Of a stretch of 27,364 nt of DNA, positions 23,876 to 27,364 are shown one piece after another; positions within the stretch are counted from its first letter, which is position 1, and the number at the start of each line of letters is the position of its first letter. The notes under the pieces are model-generated. The model was not told the origin of the DNA and ran no database searches. It saw only the letters and a program-made list of their open reading frames with translations. This DNA comes from a virus: the IMG/VR virus record IMGVR_UViG_3300031658_000088, positions 1 to 27,364 of that record, one strand, 5' to 3'. The position numbers and the translations under genes are program-made.

Positions 23876-24064
23876 TTAATACCCTCGATTAGTAAAGTGT
23901 CGTAATGCAAAGCCGTCCTTCAATGACTCTTTGATTAGCTCCTCCCGTTCCTTATGGGGTGCAGTCTTTAGGAACTGAAAGCATTGGTCAAGATATTCTT
24001 TCTCATTATCTAGGTTGATTAGATAGTGACGCGCTCGACTGATGGTACGTTTTACATTGCTCAT
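23876..24064 (-). CDS. Hypothetical 62-aa helical protein
   Basis: MSNVKRTISRARHYLINLDN is basic, followed by KEYLDQCFQFLKTAPHKERE and a helix ending FALRHFTNRGY. GAGGATGCATC precedes the ATG, and ATGA overlaps the previous stop. All-helical with amphipathic pattern; no family recognised. Probably an early host-interacting or accessory protein by position only. Confidence 0.5.
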   Translation of the reverse strand: MSNVKRTISRARHYLINLDNEKEYLDQCFQFLKTAPHKEREELIKESLKDGFALRHFTNRGY

Positions 24065-24261
24065 GATGCATCCTCTTTATAAATTGTATTGACTTCTTCT
24101 AGTTGAGACTCTGTTAAAATCTCTTGATTCTCTGCTATCTCCCATCTCTGGGCATCCATCTCGATCATTAGAAAATAATCCTTGATTCCTTTAGGTGCTT
24201 GCTCCACCCATTTGTTCCATTGATCTATGCGCTCGGTCTTTGTTAGTATTGTTATAGACAT
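24061..24261 (-). CDS. Hypothetical 66-aa acidic early protein
   Basis: Start at 24261 (MSITILTKTERIDQWNK) preceded by GAGGAGAGTACTA. A longer in-frame reading would translate palindrome copy 5 as FQWK, which I consider non-coding. The protein has Trp residues and an acidic helix (FLMIEMDAQRWEIAENQEIL). Palindrome copy 5 lies 17 nt upstream of the ATG. Function unknown. Confidence 0.5.
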   Translation of the reverse strand: MSITILTKTERIDQWNKWVEQAPKGIKDYFLMIEMDAQRWEIAENQEILTESQLEEVNTIYKEDAS

Positions 24262-24278
24262 TAGTACTCTCCTCAATT

Positions 24279-24293
24279 GTTTCCACTGGAAAC
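24279..24293 (-). repeat. Palindrome copy 5 (centre base reversed)
   Basis: Perfect arms, plus-strand centre C rather than G, same CAATT and CTTTTA flanks. It lies between the GP88 stop (24296) and the start of the 66-aa gene. Confidence 0.92.
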
Positions 24294-24295
24294 TT

Positions 24296-25027
24296 TTATG
24301 CTGCAATTAATAAAGGTATGCAATTAGTGTCCACTACAAAGTTGGACTTGCGAGGATCAACCTTATCCTCTCCTGCCTTAGCCTTAGCTACCTTATAGGT
24401 TAAGCCTATAATCTTACCTCGCTGGTATAGGTTTAGTATATCACTAACGTCACCATTCACCACCTCTCTGCCTAGAAATGTCTTGGGCATAGGGCCAAGG
24501 AATACAACTGACATAGGCACATCGGTTTGTAACGCTTGCTCGACATACGTTTGATACTCTTCTGCCTTGCTATAGCTAAACATCAATTGATAATTAGCAG
24601 GTAATTTCTTCATTCGTTTACTAACCTTCGTGTAATCATAGAAATTAATGTCAGGGAATCTCTGAGGTATAGCCCCATTTTGCATTAACTCCCATCGTAC
24701 ATCACTCAACACGTTAAGTCTAATCCAACACTCAACCTCATTCTTTTTGCATAACTTCTCAAATAGAGTTATCTCATGTATTAGCTGTGCTATAAATGCC
24801 TTGCGATCCGAATGATACCAATCTGTCTTGGCTTGCCTCGCTCTCTCCACTGCATTAAACGTACCACGACCCGCTAATTTGAGACACTCCTTGGCACAGG
24901 CTGCAATCCACCTCATTATGCATACTGTATCATCAGGCATCATACTCAAACCTGCTACCCTCAACTTAACATCTTTATTGTTCTTGGCTAGCTTAGTGTT
25001 GCCACCGCTTGTGTCTAGTAATTTCAT
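24296..25027 (-). CDS. GP88-family phage protein, function unknown
   Basis: 243 residues from ATG 25027, preceded by GGAG; an upstream TTG frame is not needed. The sequence fits the phage gene-product-88 family as I recall it: LLDTSGGNTKLAKN, a C-rich stretch with CAKECLKLAGRGTF, ERARQAKTDWYHSDRKAF, WIRLNVLSDVRWE, FPDINFYDYTKVSKRM, NYQLMFSYS, VVFLGPMPKTFLG, VVNGDVSDIL and NFVVDTN. These Asp, Tyr and Asn blocks could form an enzymatic site, but no activity is known to me. It is the only long gene among the small early ones, and palindromes lie on both sides (copies 5 and 6). Confidence 0.75.
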   Translation of the reverse strand: MKLLDTSGGNTKLAKNNKDVKLRVAGLSMMPDDTVCIMRWIAACAKECLKLAGRGTFNAVERARQAKTDWYHSDRKAFIAQLIHEITLFEKLCKKNEVECWIRLNVLSDVRWELMQNGAIPQRFPDINFYDYTKVSKRMKKLPANYQLMFSYSKAEEYQTYVEQALQTDVPMSVVFLGPMPKTFLGREVVNGDVSDILNLYQRGKIIGLTYKVAKAKAGEDKVDPRKSNFVVDTNCIPLLIAA

Positions 25028-25044
25028 TATATTATTCTCCAATT

Positions 25045-25059
25045 GTTTCCAGTGGAAAC
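25045..25059 (-). repeat. Palindrome copy 6, within a 38-bp duplicated block
   Basis: A perfect palindrome in the gap between the 67-aa gene and GP88, 17 nt upstream of the GP88 start. It is part of a 38-bp block (25029-25066) that is identical to 25263-25300. Confidence 0.95.
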
Positions 25060-25060
25060 T

Positions 25061-25264
25061 TTATTTATATTCTATTAAGCGACCACTAATGGTAGCTTTA
25101 CCATGATTTAGTAACGCACTAGCTAAGTCGATAGTAGATGAGCTATCGGAAGCAAAGCCTACAATATAACTGCATGGCCCTCTTAACCAATGGCCTACAG
25201 ATTTAGGTTCTTTTAATGGACGCGCATAAACTACGCCGTCAATATACACTGCTTTATTTTCCAT
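25061..25264 (-). CDS. Hypothetical 67-aa protein
   Basis: Start at 25264 (MENKAVYIDGVVYARP) with GGAGAATAAT upstream. The protein begins with a beta hairpin (VYIDGVVYARPLK), followed by GHWLRGPCSYIVGFASDSSSTIDLASALLNHG. No membrane helix of convincing length. Tiny compact domain; unknown. It lies between palindrome copies 7 (upstream) and 6 (downstream), the cassette arrangement of this region. Confidence 0.5.
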   Translation of the reverse strand: MENKAVYIDGVVYARPLKEPKSVGHWLRGPCSYIVGFASDSSSTIDLASALLNHGKATISGRLIEYK

Positions 25265-25278
25265 ATTATTCTCCAATT

Positions 25279-25293
25279 GTTTCCAGTGGAAAC
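25279..25293 (-). repeat. Palindrome copy 7, second 38-bp block
   Basis: A perfect palindrome between a 29-aa membrane protein gene and the 67-aa gene, within the second copy of the 38-bp block (25263-25300). On the minus strand TTGATA-17 nt-TATAGG occurs just upstream, a possible weak promoter inside the small gene. Confidence 0.95.
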
Positions 25294-25294
25294 T

Positions 25295-25384
25295 TTATTT
25301 TCCTATAGTCGAAACGATATAACCTATCAACACAAGACAACATAGCACCGCGCCAATCCATGCTAAATCTACAATCATATACAT
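25295..25384 (-). CDS. 29-aa single-membrane-helix microprotein
   Basis: MYMIVDLAWIGAVLCCLVLI begins a protein of one hydrophobic helix with a short tail (GYIVSTIGK). GGAGGT, 7 nt before the ATG, overlaps the end of the upstream 51-aa gene, giving a strong ribosome site. The stop lies 1 nt upstream of palindrome copy 7. Such tiny membrane proteins can be holin-like, superinfection-exclusion or host-enzyme inhibitors; the sequence gives only the topology. Confidence 0.55.
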   Translation of the reverse strand: MYMIVDLAWIGAVLCCLVLIGYIVSTIGK

Positions 25385-25385
25385 A

Positions 25386-25541
25386 TTATAAACCTCCAAA
25401 TAATGCGCGAGTGCATAGTACAATGATAGCTATGCCGCTAATGACGCCTAATATATTAAATACAATATTAGCTACCCTGTCAAACTTTTCTTGTGCCACT
25501 ACTTCGGCACTCGGTTTAATACTCTTGTTAAAATCTCTCAT
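25386..25541 (-). CDS. 51-aa membrane protein
   Basis: Start at 25541 (MRDFNKSIKPSAEVVAQEKF), preceded by AAGGATTATT. The C-terminus holds one membrane helix (IVFNILGVISGIAIIVLC) after a charged N-terminal part, so an N-in topology is likely. Its last codons form the ribosome site of the 29-aa membrane protein gene. Two consecutive small membrane proteins in an early region may target the host envelope; that is inference. Confidence 0.5.
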   Translation of the reverse strand: MRDFNKSIKPSAEVVAQEKFDRVANIVFNILGVISGIAIIVLCTRALFGGL

Positions 25542-25549
25542 AATAATCC

Positions 25550-25876
25550 TTAATTGTTTCCAGTGGAAACTTTTAGTTTTTGTAAGGCTGTAGCTGTCAT
25601 GCATTTGGCTTGCAACAATCTAGATTTTAAATCATCACGCTGTCGCAATTGATCAAATTCCATTTGCAATAATTGCTGCAAGAATTTTACAGTTCTTATA
25701 CGCTTCTCAATATCAGACATACCGCGAGCAATGATACGCTCATCCATATCAACAACATCCGCAGAATATTCTGTTTGATATTGTCGAATTTGTATAACGG
25801 AATCATCAATAGACGCGATTAATTGGGCAACTTTTTGCTCAGATTCTAGCGCATTATGGTAGCTTAATTCAGACAT
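25550..25876 (-). CDS. 108-aa coiled-coil-type protein
   Basis: Start at 25876 (MSELSYHNALESEQKVAQLI), preceded by AAGGATTATT. The body is predominantly helical with heptad-like stretches (ERIIARGMSDIEKRIRTVKF, LLQMEFDQLRQRDDLKSRLL), suggesting dimerisation. The last codons LQKLKVSTGNN are the in-frame reading of palindrome copy 8, followed directly by TAA. Function unknown; no membrane helix. Confidence 0.5.
   Translation of the reverse strand: MSELSYHNALESEQKVAQLIASIDDSVIQIRQYQTEYSADVVDMDERIIARGMSDIEKRIRTVKFLQQLLQMEFDQLRQRDDLKSRLLQAKCMTATALQKLKVSTGNN
25556..25570 (-). repeat. Palindrome copy 8
   Basis: A perfect palindrome at the extreme 3' end of the 108-aa gene (coding VSTGN on the minus strand), 15 nt upstream of the start of the 51-aa gene. 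Confidence 0.92.
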
Positions 25877-25932
25877 AATAATAATCCTTAATAGGGAATA
25901 AAAGGGGAAACAATACAAGGGGAATTTGCATT

Positions 25933-25947
25933 GTTTCCAATGGAAAC
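25933..25947 (-). repeat. Palindrome copy 9, GTTTCCAATGGAAAC
   Basis: Perfect arms with A at the centre. It lies between the first early gene (ending 25952) and the 108-aa gene, in a 75-nt gap. Purine-rich GGGGAAAC on the plus strand at 25902-25909 is a half-site-like sequence. Confidence 0.9.
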
Positions 25948-25951
25948 TATT

Positions 25952-26410
25952 TTATTTAGCTGCTTTTTTGGTTAGCTTTTCCACAAGCTTTGTTAACTTA
26001 GCAAGAGTTATAGCTTTTTCCTTGTCATCATTGCACCACTTTTCGATCAGTTGCAGCTTAGTAAGCGGCTTAGTTTTATACACTTCAGTACGAAATGCGC
26101 TATAGGTGTCGTGTGATTCGGGGCTAATGTCTAATGATGCGGCTTTTTTCATAGTGGCGACAACCTGTCGACATTGCATAACAGACTTAACTTGTGCATC
26201 ATCTTTAACCTTGCCATATGCACCAGCATAGACCACCTTGCAAGCCGCCGTGACGCTTGTTTGCTTCTCCTCAAGTGTACTGTCGTCTTTATATAGTTGA
26301 ATAGCTAGGGCCATGCGAGCACAACCTGTCTCTTGTTTAGCTACTTGTTCAAGGTCGAAATTGTTACCAATGGCAGTAAGATTGTTTTGTAAATCGATTT
26401 TAACTAACAT
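25952..26410 (-). CDS. First early gene, hypothetical 152-aa protein
   Basis: The ATG has AAGGAAATTATT upstream. The protein is soluble and mostly helical (FDLEQVAKQETGCARMALAI, AACKVVYAGAYGKV, KKAASLDISPESHDTY) and ends with Lys-rich helices (KEKAITLAKLTKLVEKLTKK). A small Cys set (C30, C57, C80, C126) is spread out without a finger pattern. It is the first gene after the leftward promoter at 26515-26542, so it is expected to be expressed first on infection. No family recognised. Confidence 0.6.
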   Translation of the reverse strand: MLVKIDLQNNLTAIGNNFDLEQVAKQETGCARMALAIQLYKDDSTLEEKQTSVTAACKVVYAGAYGKVKDDAQVKSVMQCRQVVATMKKAASLDISPESHDTYSAFRTEVYKTKPLTKLQLIEKWCNDDKEKAITLAKLTKLVEKLTKKAAK

Positions 26411-26460
26411 AATAATTTCCTTTATATAGGTATTGATTAAGTCGGGCCTTATGCCCTAGT

Positions 26461-26475
26461 TGAGAATGATTCTCA
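26461..26475 (-). promoter_or_regulatory. Fur-like box, TGAGAATGATTCTCA
   Basis: A perfect 7-1-7 palindrome, 12 of 14 matches to the Fur 7-1-7 consensus TGATAAT-N-ATTATCA. It lies about 33-47 nt downstream of the predicted start point of the leftward promoter, in the 5' leader of the first early gene. It would act as a roadblock if bound. Confidence 0.6.
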
Positions 26476-26514
26476 TTTGCATTAGCATCATCTCTTTGCT
26501 GCTGCTGCCCCCTG

Positions 26515-26542
26515 ATTGTACCGTGTCAATTAGTAAAGTCAA
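26515..26542 (-). promoter_or_regulatory. Leftward sigma70-type early promoter
   Basis: Minus strand: TTGACT (5/6) at 26542-26537, 16-nt spacer, TACAAT (5/6) at 26520-26515. Predicted start near 26508, giving a leader of about 98 nt before the first early gene at 26410. A second TTGACA lies inside the spacer. It is the best leftward promoter in the region and serves the whole early and possibly replication operon. Confidence 0.7.
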
Positions 26543-26630
26543 TTTATTAGTAGTTATTTATCATAATAGTTTTATATAGTGCATATCAGTTTGGTGAATA
26601 GTGGTCAATATTAGCCCATATTTGAGCATA

Positions 26631-26645
26631 TTAGCATTGTCTAAT
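26631..26645 (+). repeat. TTAGCATTGTCTAAT repeat, copy a
   Basis: One of four related 15-mers; the other copies are at 26760-26774 (TTAGCTTTATCTAAT), 26961-26975 (TAAGCTTTGTCTAAT) and 26991-27005 (TTAGCATAGTCTAAT). Copies c and d are 30 bp apart. Same orientation in all four. Confidence 0.75.
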
Positions 26646-26650
26646 TATAT

Positions 26651-26743
26651 CCTGTAAGGCCATAGGACGAATATGACAAGGTTTTAATTTAGGCAATGCC
26701 TAGCTATAGACCTACTTTTATATAGCTTAGATGGCCTTATAGG
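26651..26743. repeat. Inverted repeat CCTGTAAGGCCAT / ATGGCCTTATAGG
   Basis: Arms at 26651-26663 and 26731-26743 pair at 12 of 13 positions over a 67-nt spacer, which itself holds TAGGCAATGCCTA (26690-26702), a 6-1-6 palindrome. It could form a cruciform or bind a dimer at both arms. Confidence 0.6.
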
Positions 26744-26759
26744 TAGCTTACAATTTATA

Positions 26760-26774
26760 TTAGCTTTATCTAAT
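26760..26774 (+). repeat. TTAGCTTTATCTAAT repeat, copy b
   Basis: Second copy of the iteron-like 15-mer, followed by GTGCC; copy c is followed by GTAGC. Confidence 0.65.
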
Positions 26775-26795
26775 GTGCCTATAATCCAGGGCGAA

Positions 26796-26810
26796 TGAGA
26801 CTCATTATCA
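26796..26810 (+). promoter_or_regulatory. Fur-like box, TGAGACTCATTATCA
   Basis: Matches TGATAAT-N-ATTATCA at 12 of 14 positions; the 19-mer starting at 26791 matches the classical GATAATGATAATCATTATC box at 15 of 19 by my count. It lies 23 bp from the next box. Confidence 0.6.
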
Positions 26811-26818
26811 TTTACGAA

Positions 26819-26833
26819 TGAGAATCATTTACA
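26819..26833 (+). promoter_or_regulatory. Fur-like box, TGAGAATCATTTACA
   Basis: 11 of 14 matches to the 7-1-7 form. Its core AATGAGAATCATT (26817-26829) also occurs on the minus strand at 26465-26477, within the first box. ATCATTTAC occurs twice, 17 bp apart, at 26807 and 26824. Confidence 0.55.
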
Positions 26834-26845
26834 TATATTATAATT

Positions 26846-26860
26846 GTTTCTACTGGAAAC
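26846..26860 (-). repeat. Palindrome copy 10, GTTTCTACTGGAAAC
   Basis: One mismatch in the left arm, with the usual TAATT flank. It lies upstream of the early promoter, 12 nt from the Fur-like pair. Confidence 0.85.
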
Positions 26861-26960
26861 TATATGGGGTAGTGCCTTGTTTAATTTATGCCTATGGGTA
26901 CCTATCTGTCTCCTCACTTGTATCAATTTAAACTATCATGATATAACTTGATTGACCTTA

Positions 26961-27005
26961 TAAGCTTTGTCTAATGTAGCTCTATAGATATTAGCATAGT
27001 CTAAT
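26961..27005 (+). repeat. TTAGC-type repeats, copies c and d
   Basis: TAAGCTTTGTCTAAT at 26961-26975 and TTAGCATAGTCTAAT at 26991-27005, 30 bp apart, immediately before the G-rich tract. Same strand as copies a and b. Confidence 0.7.
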
Positions 27006-27008
27006 GAA

Positions 27009-27046
27009 GGGGCGGGGGAGGGGGAAGCTCTATATAGGGGAGGGGG
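27009..27046 (+). other. G-rich tract with quadruplex potential
   Basis: Five runs of at least four G: GGGG-C-GGGGG-A-GGGGG at 27009-27024, then after AAGCTCTATATA, GGGG-A-GGGGG at 27037-27046. In otherwise AT-rich DNA this is a marked compositional outlier and fits a strong G-quadruplex motif on the plus strand. Confidence 0.75.
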
Positions 27047-27214
27047 TATCTGCTTAGATACAAAAAAGAGTCAAATTAGAGAAATGTAATTACTATGTAA
27101 GTCTATGTAACTAAAGGTAATAAGAACAATGTTAATATAACTATATGATCTAGATAATGGAGGCTGCTGCGGAGGGTTGTGTAGTGGTAGTGAGTCCCGC
27201 CAGAGATCTACTAT

Positions 27215-27255
27215 AATGTATACTCCAATGTATACTATATACTCCAATGTATACT
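27215..27255 (+). repeat. Tandem repeat with AATGTATACT
   Basis: TATACTCCAATGTATACT occurs at 27219-27236 and 27238-27255 (period 19), and AATGTATACT occurs three times (27215, 27227, 27246). GTATAC is itself palindromic. Confidence 0.9.
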
Positions 27256-27303
27256 TAATGTAACGAATATGAACCGTCATGTAGAAGATAACTTAAATAT
27301 CTC

Positions 27304-27332
27304 TTGACTTTTAATAGAAAGTATGCTACCCT
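27304..27332 (+). promoter_or_regulatory. Possible rightward promoter with extended -10
   Basis: TTGACT (5/6) at 27304-27309, 17 nt, TACCCT (3/6) at 27327-27332 with a TG two bases in front, as in extended -10 promoters. It would drive genes beyond the right edge, consistent with a divergent control region. The weak -10 keeps confidence low. Confidence 0.4.
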
Positions 27333-27364
27333 CTATTCCTACTATATAGGACTGAACAGAACTA

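Larger units (their letters stand above)
26411..27364. other. Divergent non-coding control region (about 950 nt)
   Basis: I find no convincing gene here. A 69-codon minus-strand frame at 27071-27280 has no ribosome site and runs through low-complexity repeats. The region contains a leftward sigma70-like promoter, three Fur-like boxes, palindrome copy 10, four copies of a TTAGCNTNGTCTAAT-type repeat, a GGCCTTA inverted repeat, a G-rich tract, a tandem repeat with GTATAC, and a possible rightward promoter. This density suggests combined early-promoter and replication-origin function, as at phage divergent promoters, but no origin is proven. Confidence 0.7.

Noticed and set aside
24264-24306. 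N-terminal extension translating palindrome copy 5 as FQWK
   Set aside because: A better ribosome site and a consistent operon pattern support the later ATG at 24261; the extension would start from a codon without one.
22793-26860. Palindromes considered as a CRISPR array
   Set aside because: Units are separated by whole genes of varied length, not by regular short spacers, and no cas gene is present.
27158-27216. GC-richer stretch with GTAGTGGTAGTGAG resembling a tRNA D-arm
   Set aside because: No pairing anticodon or T-arm and no acceptor stem could be found, so it is not called a tRNA.
27071-27280. 69-codon minus-strand ORF in the control region
   Set aside because: No ribosome binding site; the protein is Tyr/Ile low-complexity and is created by the AT-rich tandem repeats.
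27337-27364. Possible T7-like phage RNA polymerase promoter (CTACTATATAGGACT)
   Set aside because: The resemblance to the T7 promoter ending is short, it occurs only once at the window edge, and no phage RNA polymerase gene is in view.

Overview
This window is about 27.4 kb of an AT-rich, tightly packed genome of a tailed phage with podovirus-type genes, probably marine. I infer this from a T7-type replication module (gp4-like primase-helicase, family A DNA polymerase, gp2.5-like ssDNA-binding protein, 5'-3' exonuclease, HNH nuclease), T7/P22-type short-tail proteins, and many small genes overlapping by 1-64 nt. Terminase, portal, capsid, integrase and RNA polymerase are not here, so the genome continues on at least one side. 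No tRNA or CRISPR array was seen.

Layout. Positions 1-15308 (+ strand) hold virion and lysis genes: a tail fibre cut by the left edge, a tail-fibre C-terminal-type protein, a 1125-residue lectin/SPRY adhesin, small lysine-rich proteins, a lysis cassette (single-TM protein, M15 endopeptidase, two-TM holin-like protein), tail adaptor, tail nozzle-like protein, HxH collar-type fibre, and three probable internal/ejection proteins. A convergent junction with a GC-rich hairpin lies at 15309-15350. Positions 15350-22779 (- strand) hold the replication genes, preceded by a run of small genes that includes a helix-turn-helix protein. Positions 22896-26410 (- strand) hold about eleven small early-type genes, mostly of unknown function, plus one GP88-family gene. 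Positions 26411-27364 are about 950 nt without a convincing gene: a divergent control region.

The most striking signal is a 15-bp odd palindrome, GTTTCCA-N-TGGAAAC, present about ten times. Eight copies lie in the 4 kb at the right end, mostly just upstream of the Shine-Dalgarno sequence of successive leftward genes. One copy sits on the predicted start point of a strong-looking sigma70-type promoter (22810-22838), and one lies at the 3' end of the leftward operon. It looks like a phage-wide cis element (dispersed operator/stoperator, RNA hairpin, or cassette linker).

The control region holds a good leftward sigma70-type promoter (26515-26542) and three sites resembling the Fur 7-1-7 iron box, one of them just downstream of that promoter. 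It also holds iteron-like repeats, a tandem GTATAC-containing repeat, a G-quadruplex-type tract and a possible rightward promoter. A working model is that host sigma70 starts leftward early transcription near 26508, possibly modulated by host iron status, and that the palindromes add regulation along the early operon. This regulatory model is inference; the sequence elements are directly visible.
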